NCBI GenBank assembly: GCA_947305555.1
Contig: CAMZDW010000009.1
Span: forward strand, 1-34,813
Reading direction: 5' to 3'
DNA from: an uncultured Elusimicrobium sp.
GTDB lineage: Bacteria; Elusimicrobiota; Elusimicrobia; Elusimicrobiales; Elusimicrobiaceae
DNA: 34,813 nucleotides
The notes under the pieces were generated by a model, which saw nothing but the letters and a program-made list of their open reading frames with translations, was not told the origin of the DNA and made no database searches. The number at the start of each line of letters is the position of its first letter. The first letter of the stretch is position 1. A program made the position numbers and the translations under genes. Below are positions 25,305-34,179 of the stretch, in pieces.

Positions 25305-25415
25305 AATTGCTAGAAGTTTCATTTACTCTTTAGGATTCTATCTGTGCTCATGTACAAATGGTGGCAGATAAAGCTTGATGCATGTCCTCCCTGTATGGTG
25401 GGAGAAAGGATTGGA

Positions 25416-26102
25416 ATGGTCCGGTTTTTAAAATTTATTATTGCGGTATTATTGCTTCCTACCCTTGTTTTGGGCGCGGCAGAACTGGCTGGTTTACTTA
25501 AATCGGTACTGGGTGCCTGGCGTACTTCCGCCTTCTTTTTTGGCGGAGCGGTTGCTTATATTTTTATCCATTACAAGTGGTATAATTTTTCACGGATCTA
25601 CGTATTTGGGCATGAAATGACCCATGCTCTGGCTGCGCTACTATGCGGCTACCGGGTGCATAAAATATCAGTTAAAAAAGATAACGGCTTTGTCAAAATG
25701 GACAAAACAAATACTTTTGTAGTATTAGCACCCTATTTTGTGCCCTTTTACACGCTTGTATTTGCATTAGTTTATATGGGTACAAGCTGCTTTATAGAGC
25801 TTAGTCCCTATAGCGATTATATGTTGGTAGCTGTTGGGTTTTTGACTGCTTTTCATCTCATCCAAACTTTTCAAACCTTATGGGAAACCGACCAGCCGGA
25901 CTTAAAATTAGCCGGGGGAAAGATTTTTTCACTAGTTACTATTACGTTAGTGAATGGATGTGTTTTGGCCTGTGTGCTTAAGATTTTATTTCCACAAGAA
26001 GTGTTGTTAAAAACAGCTGTTTTGCATGTGTTACAAGGCACGTTAAATGGATGGCGAATTATAGTAAACTATATAGTAGAGCAGCTTATTAATGCGGTGT
26101 AA
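25416..26102 (+). CDS. M50-like integral membrane metalloprotease (putative)
   Basis: A 228-residue polytopic membrane protein with about five or six hydrophobic segments. HEMTHALAALLCG near residue 69 is a zincin HExxH inside a membrane segment, as in the M50/M50B-like site-2 protease group; a second segment LAPYFVPFYTL could correspond to the downstream polar turn, but I see no clear NPDG motif. The substrate is unknown. The frame is open back to a GTG at 25344, but GGGAGAAAGGA (25400-25410) fits the ATG at 25416. That ribosome binding site can pair weakly with CTCCC at 25387-25391. It is followed 2 nt later by an AsmA-like gene. Confidence 0.65.
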   Translation: MVRFLKFIIAVLLLPTLVLGAAELAGLLKSVLGAWRTSAFFFGGAVAYIFIHYKWYNFSRIYVFGHEMTHALAALLCGYRVHKISVKKDNGFVKMDKTNTFVVLAPYFVPFYTLVFALVYMGTSCFIELSPYSDYMLVAVGFLTAFHLIQTFQTLWETDQPDLKLAGGKIFSLVTITLVNGCVLACVLKILFPQEVLLKTAVLHVLQGTLNGWRIIVNYIVEQLINAV

Positions 26103-26104
26103 CC

Positions 26105-28402
26105 ATGGGTAAAAAGGAATATAAGAAAAAACGCTGTTGGCGTTTGCGTAGCGCACGTTATTTTAAACGGAGTCTTTTTTGGGCTTTGCGCGTATTACTT
26201 CTCTTGCTCATGGTTTTATTATTTTTCGTGTGCAGTGTGTGGCTGTTATTTGTTAAAAATTTTAATGCCCAACGAATCAGTGAGCTAATTACAGAGGAAC
26301 TTCAAAAAAGATTGGACCGTCCGGTTGCGATTTCTTCCATGGAATTAACCTTCGTCAACACCGTGGAGTTGAAGGGATTTTTAATATTGGATACACTAGG
26401 AAACCCAGGTTCTCCGTTGGTATCGGCAGATACGGTTACGTTACATTTTAAATTATTGCCTTTGTTGGAGCGTCAATTAGTAATTGACGAAGTGGTGTTT
26501 AAGTCCCCGCGTTTTAATGTGGTACGTTTGGGAGAGGGGGTTAACAATATCCCACACTTAAAACATACCGAAAATGCGGTGTATACCCGGGGAACAACCG
26601 GCCCAAAATGGACGGTAGGCGTGGAAGACTGGACTGTCCAAAATGGAGTGCTCAGCTATCAAGACAAAGTGACCGAAGTGACCCACGCTATCTACGGATT
26701 TAATTTGCATTTGGAACGATTGCGTTTTGATGAATTATCGCATTTCACGTTGGATATGGTGCTTCGTAATCAGTGGGAGAATGGCATATCTGATATGGAA
26801 ATTGAAGGAAAAGGACAAGTGGATTTTGCCGATTTTAATTGGGAAAAATTTGCATTGCGCGATCTGCGAGCGAAAGTATTTTTATTCCAAAATCCGATTG
26901 AATTAACCATTGATGTGGATAACTTGCGAACTCCTTATTTTAATGTCCGGGCGCAAGTGCCTGCCTTTACGGACAAACAACTTTCGGTGTTCCATCTAGA
27001 GAAAACGCCCTTCTCTATGCCAAAGTCGGAGGTAACCGCAAAAGGTGTGTTGGATAAGAATTATCACTTGCTTAAAGTTAATCAATGGACCGCATCGGTG
27101 GCAGATGTAAAAGTGGAAGGGAAAGGCCAAGTAGATTTTAACGCGCAACCCTTTAGCGCCGATTTTCAGTTTTCTACCAATTGGTTTAATTTGGCAGGGA
27201 AGCAGTCTTATTATGCCCCCTTATCGAAGTATCATTTGCAAGGGAAAGGGCAGGCAGAAGGGCGCATTGCACGAGCTTCCGGGGAATATAGTTTGCCGCT
27301 ACTTGCGTTACGCGCTAAGGAAACGAAAGGTTCGTTCTATGGGTTTGAAACTGAAAATATTACGGGTGAATTCCGAGCGAAAAATAATTTTTCCGATTTG
27401 TATGCCTCTGTTCAACAAGGCAAAGTAACGGTTAGTAAGTCTGTTTTTGACAAAGTGAATTTAAGTGCCAGCTGGCGGAAAGGAAATTTGTATGCTTATA
27501 TTGCCGGAGCAGAATTAAACGAAGTTCCCATTAAGATAAATACGACCATTGAAAATTTAAAAAGTAACCATCGCAAAATTCATTCCAATTTGTATTTTAA
27601 GCACTTTGACCCGATGGCGTTTATCGCTACAGTGCAGGATTTTGTGGAGGTTATTACTCCCCTAACAAAGTCGACGTCCTCAAAGCCGGTGGTGGCGGGT
27701 GATTTGGCCTGGCTACGCAATTTTAGGGACCGGTTGCCTGGATTTATGCCAAATTTTTCGGGCACCATTCAGGCAGATACCTTTTCCAGCCAAGTTCTTT
27801 CCGGCAATCAATTCAACGGAGAATTTGATTTAACAGGCTTAAACGCCGGGATGGATCGGCTTTCCGGTAAAATAGAGGCCCGTTTGCAGGAAGGGATTAT
27901 CCACCAGATGGAAAAACTGGCTGAAGAACAACAAGCGCTTAATATCACTTTCCAGCCGTTTATTATCATGCACCGTATGGAGCGGGCCGGAAGTTTTAAG
28001 GTGGGAAAAGTGCTCAAAGATGTGCCTTTTACGGAAATGGCCGTCAGCACTTCGTTTGAAAACGGCCGGATGCAGATTAATAACGCTTACACGGTAGGGT
28101 CTTCTATTTCCGCTGCGATTAGCGGATGGGTTGACTGGGTGCATGAAAATTTTGATATGATTATATGGACGATGTTTTCCAACACGTCCCGTTCCGGGGC
28201 GCTGGCGGAAAATTTAACGGATGAGTCTGGCAACCCGGCACTTGCGTTTCGTGTTTCTTCCTCTATGTTAAAACCGAAAGTAGAAATGCAACGGGCCAAA
28301 AAAACAGGTGCCACGATTCGTGCCGCGCAAGCCAAGGGCTTGCAAACCGATTTTAAGGCGGCTCAAGATTTTGTACAAGGAGATTTCCATGCCAAGAAAT
28401 AA
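26105..28402 (+). CDS. AsmA-like envelope protein
   Basis: A 765-residue protein with a basic cytoplasmic start, one strong membrane segment (about 24-50) and a long periplasmic region rich in beta-strand patterns. The section just after the membrane, with LQKRLDRPVAISSMELTF and SADTVTLHFKLLPLLERQLVIDEVVFKSP, is typical of the AsmA N-terminal region, and the C-terminal part has the family's FNAGMDRLSG-like repeats. AsmA-family proteins bridge inner and outer membranes for lipid transport, so the gene supports a diderm cell. It overlaps pyrE by 14 nt. Which AsmA subtype it belongs to cannot be told from sequence alone. Confidence 0.82.
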   Translation: MGKKEYKKKRCWRLRSARYFKRSLFWALRVLLLLLMVLLFFVCSVWLLFVKNFNAQRISELITEELQKRLDRPVAISSMELTFVNTVELKGFLILDTLGNPGSPLVSADTVTLHFKLLPLLERQLVIDEVVFKSPRFNVVRLGEGVNNIPHLKHTENAVYTRGTTGPKWTVGVEDWTVQNGVLSYQDKVTEVTHAIYGFNLHLERLRFDELSHFTLDMVLRNQWENGISDMEIEGKGQVDFADFNWEKFALRDLRAKVFLFQNPIELTIDVDNLRTPYFNVRAQVPAFTDKQLSVFHLEKTPFSMPKSEVTAKGVLDKNYHLLKVNQWTASVADVKVEGKGQVDFNAQPFSADFQFSTNWFNLAGKQSYYAPLSKYHLQGKGQAEGRIARASGEYSLPLLALRAKETKGSFYGFETENITGEFRAKNNFSDLYASVQQGKVTVSKSVFDKVNLSASWRKGNLYAYIAGAELNEVPIKINTTIENLKSNHRKIHSNLYFKHFDPMAFIATVQDFVEVITPLTKSTSSKPVVAGDLAWLRNFRDRLPGFMPNFSGTIQADTFSSQVLSGNQFNGEFDLTGLNAGMDRLSGKIEARLQEGIIHQMEKLAEEQQALNITFQPFIIMHRMERAGSFKVGKVLKDVPFTEMAVSTSFENGRMQINNAYTVGSSISAAISGWVDWVHENFDMIIWTMFSNTSRSGALAENLTDESGNPALAFRVSSSMLKPKVEMQRAKKTGATIRAAQAKGLQTDFKAAQDFVQGDFHAKK

Positions 28403-28970
28403 TATGGACATTTTATGCTTGCTCCAAGAACACGGAGCTATTTTGGAAGGACATTTTGTAATGCCTTCCGGCTTTCACAGCCAAACGTACATTCAAACCT
28501 CCCTTTTGTTGCAGCATCCTAATTTGGCGCAGCGTATTGCTGGGGCACTGGCGGATAAATTTACTAAAAACGCGGATGTAATTATGGCGCTTACGCCTTC
28601 TAACTCGGTCTTAGCGCAAGAAGTGGCCCGCGTGCGCGGTGTGCGTGCCATTTTTGCTTCCAAGGATGAACAGGGTGAAATGATTTTGAAACACAATTTC
28701 ACCATTAAAGAGGGCGAAAATGTGCTGATTGTGGATGATGTAGCTGTATCCGGGCGTAAAATTAACCGGGCCATTGATTTGGTTTCCCGGCTTAAAGGTA
28801 ACGTGATTGGGGTGGGGGTGATTGTGGACCGCTCCATGGGATATCTGCCGTTGACGGTACCGTTGCGTTCGTTGCTGGCCTACCCAATGCAGACTTTCAC
28901 TGCGAAAGAATGTCCGCTTTGTGCCGCTAAAATTCCGTTTACGGAACTGGATGAATTAAAAGGAATTTAA
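28389..28970 (+). CDS. pyrE: Orotate phosphoribosyltransferase
   Basis: A 193-residue enzyme joining orotate and PRPP to make OMP in pyrimidine synthesis. The PRPP loop is VLIVDDVAVSG (112-122), and GHFVMPSGFHSQTYIQ (21-36) is the orotate-side signature. The C-terminal CPLC (175-178) is characteristic of the PyrE subgroup seen in Thermus-like and clostridial proteins. The phosphate loop reads VSGRK instead of the usual TSGGT/TTGGS, a mild deviation. AGGAGA inside the asmA-like 3' end fixes the ATG at 28389 and gives a 14-nt overlap. No other pyr gene is nearby. Confidence 0.88.
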   Translation: MPRNNMDILCLLQEHGAILEGHFVMPSGFHSQTYIQTSLLLQHPNLAQRIAGALADKFTKNADVIMALTPSNSVLAQEVARVRGVRAIFASKDEQGEMILKHNFTIKEGENVLIVDDVAVSGRKINRAIDLVSRLKGNVIGVGVIVDRSMGYLPLTVPLRSLLAYPMQTFTAKECPLCAAKIPFTELDELKGI

Positions 28971-28971
28971 A

Positions 28972-30144
28972 ATGCAGGAAATTAAATTAAAAGCCAAAGA
29001 AGAACGTCGATTAAAGGCGGGGCATTGTTGGGTATTTTCTAACGAGATTGACAAGTTGGATACTTCCATTGAACCGGGTACGTTGGTCCGTGTGCTTACG
29101 AGCGATGGTACGCAAGTGGGTATTGGTTATTTTAATCCACACAGTTTGATTGCGGCCCGACTGCTTTGGAAAGGGGAAGATGAACTGCCGGACGATTTTA
29201 TCTTTGAGCAGTTAGATAATGCGTACGCTCGGCGCAAAGAAATCGGCGTACGTAAATATGGTCGTATGTGCTACGGTGAGGCCGACCAAATGCCCGGGCT
29301 CGTGATTGACCGCTACGGTGATATTTTGGTGATAGATGTATTAACGGCCGGCATGGAAAAATTAAAACCGCAAATTACCAAGGCTGTTCAAAAAATTTTT
29401 AAACCGAAAGGGATTTATTACAAAAACGACAGTGCTTTCCGTGCGCTGGAAGGGTTAACCAGTACGCCGGAAATTATTGGCGAAGTTCCCGAAGAAGTAG
29501 AAATTGAAGAAAACGGCGTAAAATACATTGTGCCGATTCGCGGCGGCCAAAAAACAGGTTTTTATTTTGACCAACGCGAAAACCGTGCTTTCTTAAAACC
29601 CTATTTCAAGGATAAATTGGTGTTGGACTTATACTCCTACATTGGTTCTTTTGGTATCACGGCCGCGCTAGCCGGGGCCAGCCAAGTGTGGGGGTGTGAT
29701 TCTTCTGCAGCTGCGGTGGAATATGCCAAAAAAAATGCCGAACTAAACGGCGTCAAACAGACCGCTATTTTCCATCGGGATGATGCCGAACGACTTTTAT
29801 CCGCAATGAAAAAAGGCGAACTTCCGGATCAGCCCGATATGGTTTTGTTAGATCCTCCGGCATTTGTGAAAAGTCGTAAGGCACTACCGCAAGCGGTGGG
29901 TTTGTACGTAAAACTCGTCAAGATGGCGCTGGAAGGCTTAAAGCCGGGCGGTTACTTGGCCTTTTCTACCTGCTCGCACCATGTATCGCGCGAACTGTTT
30001 GTGGATATTATTCGCCAAGGTGCCAGCAAAGCAGGCCGCCAGACCGTGCTGGTGGAATTGCGCGGCCAAGCCAAAGACCATCCGGTATTGATTGGAATGC
30101 CGGAAACGGAGTATTTACACTTTGCGCTTGTCCAGGTGCGGTAA
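28972..30144 (+). CDS. Class I rRNA methyltransferase, RlmI type
   Basis: A 390-residue SAM-dependent methyltransferase of the COG1092/RlmI group, which makes 5-methylcytosine in 23S rRNA in Escherichia coli. An N-terminal PUA domain (about 1-75, with RRLKAGHCWVFSNEI) is followed by EADQMPGLVIDRYGD, the SAM-binding LDLYSYIGSFGITAALAGA, the acidic strand WGCDSS, the catalytic LDPPAFVKS and the STCSHHV cysteine motif. Length is typical. It follows pyrE after one base. The exact target base cannot be read from the sequence. Confidence 0.88.
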   Translation: MQEIKLKAKEERRLKAGHCWVFSNEIDKLDTSIEPGTLVRVLTSDGTQVGIGYFNPHSLIAARLLWKGEDELPDDFIFEQLDNAYARRKEIGVRKYGRMCYGEADQMPGLVIDRYGDILVIDVLTAGMEKLKPQITKAVQKIFKPKGIYYKNDSAFRALEGLTSTPEIIGEVPEEVEIEENGVKYIVPIRGGQKTGFYFDQRENRAFLKPYFKDKLVLDLYSYIGSFGITAALAGASQVWGCDSSAAAVEYAKKNAELNGVKQTAIFHRDDAERLLSAMKKGELPDQPDMVLLDPPAFVKSRKALPQAVGLYVKLVKMALEGLKPGGYLAFSTCSHHVSRELFVDIIRQGASKAGRQTVLVELRGQAKDHPVLIGMPETEYLHFALVQVR

Positions 30145-30166
30145 TCCATAAGAGATATTTTATTAC

Positions 30167-30199
30167 AAAAAAGCGGCAATTTTGATTGCCGCTTTTTTT
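30167..30199. terminator. Bidirectional intrinsic terminator
   Basis: A fully symmetric hairpin: AAAAAAGCGGCAAT (30167-30180) pairs with ATTGCCGCTTTTTT (30185-30198) around a TTTG loop. The A run on one side and T run on the other let it stop transcription in both directions, between the converging RlmI-type gene (+) and uvrD (-). Confidence 0.92.
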
Positions 30200-30216
30200 C
30201 TGGTAGAAATGAAAAT

Positions 30217-32649
30217 TTACAGAATTTCCAACGGGGCAAATTTTAGCATAAACGTTCGCCGCGTTCCATTTTGAAAGAGCACTGTAATTTTAGCACTATC
30301 CCCTGAGCCAGCAATTTGCACAATCTTTCCTTGGCCAAATACGCCGTGTTTAACAAGTCCTCCTACGGCAACACCGTCTGCGTTCTTTTCAGCAGGGACT
30401 GAAGGTTCTTTGGGGGCCGGGGGCACGGCACCGGGTACGCGGCGCGGATCGGAAAATCCGTACGTTGGGGTGGACGGCTGGTAAAAGGAAGAACGGCTGT
30501 AATCCAAATCCGGATTTTCTTCAATTTCGTAGCCGTATTCGTCGTAGCGTTTCTGGAAACGACTTCTATGGGCATATCCTTCAAAATCCCGGCTGGCGGA
30601 ATTTTCCCCGTACATTCGCTTGCGCGCTTGAAACCGTTCATAATTGCCACCGGAATAACTACTGCTGCCGCCCCAAGCAAAACGGGGTGTTTTTTCTTCT
30701 ACTTGGTTTTCATCTACCAGGCCGCTTTCAAATAAAAAACGAGAAGGAAGATTTTCCTGCAGTTGCCCAAATTTGCGCCGCGTGCGCGCGTATGTTAAAA
30801 ATAATCGTTTTTTGGCGCGCGTCATCGCCACGTAACATAGGCGGCGCTCTTCTTCCAAATCGTCCTCGTTATCGCGGCCGATAGGGAAAAGATTTTCCTC
30901 TAATCCGGTAACGAACACGTTATCAAATTCAAGCCCTTTGGCCAAGTGTACCGTCATTAAGGTAACGGAACCTCCTTCGCCGGTTTGGGATTCATCCTCA
31001 CCGGAGAGGAGTGAAATTTCCTGCAAAAAATCAGCTACAGAGGAGGGTTTTTCATTCTTTTCGCAACGTTCTTCATATTCTTTGACAGCGTTGATGAGTG
31101 CGTCTAAGTTTTGCAAACGGCTTTCGGCTTCCGGATCTTTTTCCAGCTCGGCTTTGACGGACTCCATGTAACCCGATTCCAATAAAATCTTGTGGAAAAT
31201 AGCTGCCGGATCCGTAAGCAGCATATCACTGCGCCAATTTTCAAACAGTTGCACTAATTTAATGGCAGCTTTGACAGCGGCGGAACTTAACCCCGGCACG
31301 TATGCGGCATTTTTTAGGGCAGTGTAGAGAGAAATTTGTTTTTCTTCTGCGTAAGCCAAAAGGCGGTCTTGTGCTACTTTGCCCAGCCCGCGTGTGGGTG
31401 TATTGATGATGCGCAGCAAACTGACATTATCGTTGGGGTTTACCAGTATCCGCGCATAGCAGAGCATATCTTTAATTTCTTTACGGTCGTAAAAGCGCAC
31501 CGTGCCGATTAAACGGTACGGGATTTGATAGCGGCGGAAGTAATCTTCAAAACTGCGGCTTTGGGCATTGGTGCGGTAGAAAACGGCAATATCTTTAAGG
31601 CTGGCACCCTCTACGTCCACGAGCGATTTGATATTTTGGCTTACCCAGCGCGCTTCTTCTCCTTCGGTACCGACCTGGCGGACTTCAATCGGGTCGCCGG
31701 AGTCTTTTTCGGTAAACAAGTTTTTCTCTTTGCGTTTTTTATTTTTGGTAATGAGTTTGTTCGCTGCTTCCAAAATCACTTTGGTAGAACGGTAATTTTG
31801 CTCTAACGTAATGATTTTGGCATCCTTAAAATCTTTTTCAAATTCCAAAATATTGCGAATGTTGGCTCCGCGCCACGAATAAATACTTTGGTCCGGGTCG
31901 CCCACCACGCATAATTTGCGGGATTTGGCGGCCAACGTTTTCGTGATGAGGTATTGCGTATGGTTGGTATCCTGATATTCATCTATCAGCACGTATTGGA
32001 AGAAGTCTTGGTAATACGTGCGGATGTCCTCATGGTCGCGCAACAGCGTGTACGTTTTGACAAGTAAGTCGCCAAAATCCAACGCTCCGGCTTCCTTTAG
32101 TTTTTGCTCGTAGCGGCGATAAATTTCCGCCACGCGAATTTTAAAATCAATGCCCGAAGCCGTGGCGGCTTGCATCATGGTTTCCGGGCCGACCATATCG
32201 TCTTTTGCACGTGAAATGAGGCTAATGAATTGGGCAACCTCTTTTTTAGGCTCTTTGACGCCCATTTGTTCTAGTAGTAGCGTGATGACTTTTTTCTGGT
32301 CTGTCTCATCGTAAATAGCAAAGTCTTTTGTGAGGCCGAGTACACCCGCGTGTTGGCGAAGAATGCGCACCCCGAAGGAGTGAAATGTGTGCAACCACAC
32401 ACGCCGTGCACTGCCGGGCACCAGTTGTTCCACACGCTCGCGCATTTCTCCGGCGGCTTTGTTGGTAAATGTGACGGCCAAAATGCGAAAAGGACTGTAG
32501 CCGTCGTGAATTAACTTAGCGATTTTTGTTGTAAGCGTTTTGGTTTTCCCGGTGCCCGCGCCGGCCACGATCAGGCACGGTCCGTCGTCATAATTAACGG
32601 CGGCGAGTTGCTGTGGATTTAGGGAATGAAGCGCTTCTTCCAAAGACAT
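30217..32649 (-). CDS. pcrA: UvrD/PcrA-type ATP-dependent DNA helicase
   Basis: An 810-residue superfamily 1A 3'-5' helicase for nucleotide excision repair and removal of recombinase or stalled polymerase. Walker A is GAGTGKT (30-36); other motifs are VLIDEYQDTN, VGDPDQSIYSWRGA, LEQNYRST, VTLMTVHLAKGLEF and LCYVAMTRAKKR. After about residue 650 comes a low-complexity linker rich in Tyr, Arg, Ser, Gly and Pro, ending in a Tudor-like C-terminal domain (VKHGVFGQGKIVQIAGSGDS), as in PcrA, that can bind RNA polymerase. It begins 3 nt after the RDD gene stop. uvrD versus pcrA naming is a matter of convention here. Confidence 0.95.
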   Translation of the reverse strand: MSLEEALHSLNPQQLAAVNYDDGPCLIVAGAGTGKTKTLTTKIAKLIHDGYSPFRILAVTFTNKAAGEMRERVEQLVPGSARRVWLHTFHSFGVRILRQHAGVLGLTKDFAIYDETDQKKVITLLLEQMGVKEPKKEVAQFISLISRAKDDMVGPETMMQAATASGIDFKIRVAEIYRRYEQKLKEAGALDFGDLLVKTYTLLRDHEDIRTYYQDFFQYVLIDEYQDTNHTQYLITKTLAAKSRKLCVVGDPDQSIYSWRGANIRNILEFEKDFKDAKIITLEQNYRSTKVILEAANKLITKNKKRKEKNLFTEKDSGDPIEVRQVGTEGEEARWVSQNIKSLVDVEGASLKDIAVFYRTNAQSRSFEDYFRRYQIPYRLIGTVRFYDRKEIKDMLCYARILVNPNDNVSLLRIINTPTRGLGKVAQDRLLAYAEEKQISLYTALKNAAYVPGLSSAAVKAAIKLVQLFENWRSDMLLTDPAAIFHKILLESGYMESVKAELEKDPEAESRLQNLDALINAVKEYEERCEKNEKPSSVADFLQEISLLSGEDESQTGEGGSVTLMTVHLAKGLEFDNVFVTGLEENLFPIGRDNEDDLEEERRLCYVAMTRAKKRLFLTYARTRRKFGQLQENLPSRFLFESGLVDENQVEEKTPRFAWGGSSSYSGGNYERFQARKRMYGENSASRDFEGYAHRSRFQKRYDEYGYEIEENPDLDYSRSSFYQPSTPTYGFSDPRRVPGAVPPAPKEPSVPAEKNADGVAVGGLVKHGVFGQGKIVQIAGSGDSAKITVLFQNGTRRTFMLKFAPLEIL

Positions 32650-32652
32650 GTT

Positions 32653-32946
32653 TTATTGGTTTTTAACTACGCTGATTTTAAATATTTTTTTGCCCAAGGA
32701 AGACCCCCATCGGCTCTCACAAAAGGCGAAGTAGAAAATAAATACTAAAAGACCCGCCAAAGCACCTATCAAAAAGAAGATAACCGTGACGCTGGACATA
32801 TTAGCCGGGGTTATAATACCGGAGGCTCCCAAAATTAAACCGACAAAAAACGAGAGTACCCCTCCTGCAATTGCACCGCCAATTTGGGCGATAATAAAAT
32901 CCACTACATAGGCCCCACATAAGGACCAAAAACCAGGTTTTTGCAT
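32653..32946 (-). CDS. RDD family membrane protein
   Basis: A 97-residue protein with two hydrophobic segments (about 8-42 and 52-75). GFWSLCGAYVVDFIIAQIGG at the start and ESRWGSSLGKKIFKISVVKN at the end fit the RDD domain pattern (an aromatic-Arg/Ala-Asp start and a Gly-x-x-LGKK end), though the first Arg is replaced. RDD proteins are small inner-membrane proteins of mostly unknown role; some act in ion transport. AAGGAG upstream is a good ribosome binding site. It sits in the ychF-uvrD operon. Confidence 0.75.
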   Translation of the reverse strand: MQKPGFWSLCGAYVVDFIIAQIGGAIAGGVLSFFVGLILGASGIITPANMSSVTVIFFLIGALAGLLVFIFYFAFCESRWGSSLGKKIFKISVVKNQ

Positions 32947-32958
32947 AAATAATCTCCT

Positions 32959-34179
32959 TTATTTTAATTTCAGTTGTACAAAAGTTTCAATGTGTGGCGT
33001 ATGCGGGAAAAAATCAAACGCTTCTACGTGCAAAATTTTGTAATGTTGTGTCAAAATTTTTAAGTCCGCAGCCAGTGTGACCGGATTGCACGAAATGTAG
33101 AGCACATTTTCCACCCCGCTCTCGGCCACCGCTTTGGCGGCTTTAGGATGCATACCGCTTCTGGGGGGGTCCAAAATAATCAGAGCCTCTTTTTTTTCTA
33201 TCGGCTGCTGTTTGACAAAGTCTTCCACTTTAGCGCAGAAGAACTGTACGTTTTTGACACCATTTAGTTTGGCGTTTTCAATGCCGTTGTAAATGGCCGG
33301 CGCCACCGATTCCACACAAATACTTTTTTCGCATAAGTCCGCACAGGACAGGGAGAAACTTCCCGCCCCACCGTACAAATCATAAATGCGTTTTGGGGCG
33401 ATTTTTTTAACTACTTGCCGCACACGGCTATACATTTTCTGTGCCGTTTTTGTATTTGTTTGAAAAAACGATTGCGGCGAGAGTTGAAAAATCACTTCGC
33501 GCTCCGTGTTCCCATCAGGTCCGGAGAGCAAAATCTTCTCAAAAATGTGGTCTTTACCCTTGAGTACACGCAAGCTTTCGGGCGCGGCGGTATCTGCCAA
33601 ACCGTTATTGACGGCAACCATAATGTTGGCGTTGGGTAGTACACTTTCTACTGCGGCTACGAAGGTCTTTTCGTTGAAATCATCCGTCACAAAAAGTACC
33701 ACGATTTCTTCCCCGGTGTTCTTGCCTTCGCGCAACATAAGGTGGCGCAAAATGCCCGTATGTTTGCGCTGGTCGTAATAGGGCAAGTTCTCTTTTTCGG
33801 CCCACGCGCGAATGGCGGCTAACAGTGCGGGAAGTTTTTCATTGAAAATAAGGCAATCCGTGATTTCTACAGCGCGGTCAAAGCGGCCTTTATACTTAAA
33901 GCCGAGGGCTTGTTCAAATTCCAAGGGGCGCGTTTTGTTAGCCGGGTCTTTTTTATTATAGTCATCTCGCCATTTTACTTGGTGGCAAAATCCCAGCTCC
34001 ACTTTGTTGCGGAAATAAAAAGGATCATCGGTCACCGTAACCGGGATATCCGCTGTCCAAAAGTCTTTCAGCGTTTCTTGCAACTGAGCGCGTTTCTGCG
34101 CTACTTGCTCCTCATAGGGCAAATTTAAAAGCGCACATCCGCCGCAGACAGAAAAGTGGCTACATGGTCGATTAGGCAT
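32959..34179 (-). CDS. RumA/TrmA-family RNA (uracil-5-)-methyltransferase without TRAM domain
   Basis: A 406-residue SAM-dependent enzyme that makes 5-methyluracil in rRNA or tRNA. Cys6, Cys12 and Cys15 (CSHFSVCGGC) plus Cys109 form the [4Fe-4S] site of the RumA group. The methyltransferase part has QSFFQTNTKTA, YDLYGGAGSFSLSC, LDPPRSGMHPKA and ISCNPVT with the catalytic Cys. The protein begins right at the iron-sulfur motif, so the N-terminal TRAM RNA-binding domain of RumA is missing. Whether the target is rRNA (RlmD/RlmCD-like) or tRNA is not clear. Its start overlaps the ychF stop by 8 nt. Confidence 0.88.
   Translation of the reverse strand: MPNRPCSHFSVCGGCALLNLPYEEQVAQKRAQLQETLKDFWTADIPVTVTDDPFYFRNKVELGFCHQVKWRDDYNKKDPANKTRPLEFEQALGFKYKGRFDRAVEITDCLIFNEKLPALLAAIRAWAEKENLPYYDQRKHTGILRHLMLREGKNTGEEIVVLFVTDDFNEKTFVAAVESVLPNANIMVAVNNGLADTAAPESLRVLKGKDHIFEKILLSGPDGNTEREVIFQLSPQSFFQTNTKTAQKMYSRVRQVVKKIAPKRIYDLYGGAGSFSLSCADLCEKSICVESVAPAIYNGIENAKLNGVKNVQFFCAKVEDFVKQQPIEKKEALIILDPPRSGMHPKAAKAVAESGVENVLYISCNPVTLAADLKILTQHYKILHVEAFDFFPHTPHIETFVQLKLK

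Noticed and set aside
25344-25415. N-terminal extension of the M50-like protein containing CPPC
   Set aside because: The extension begins with GTG or a poorly placed ATG, while a good ribosome binding site fits the ATG at 25416; the CPPC is probably chance in noncoding sequence.
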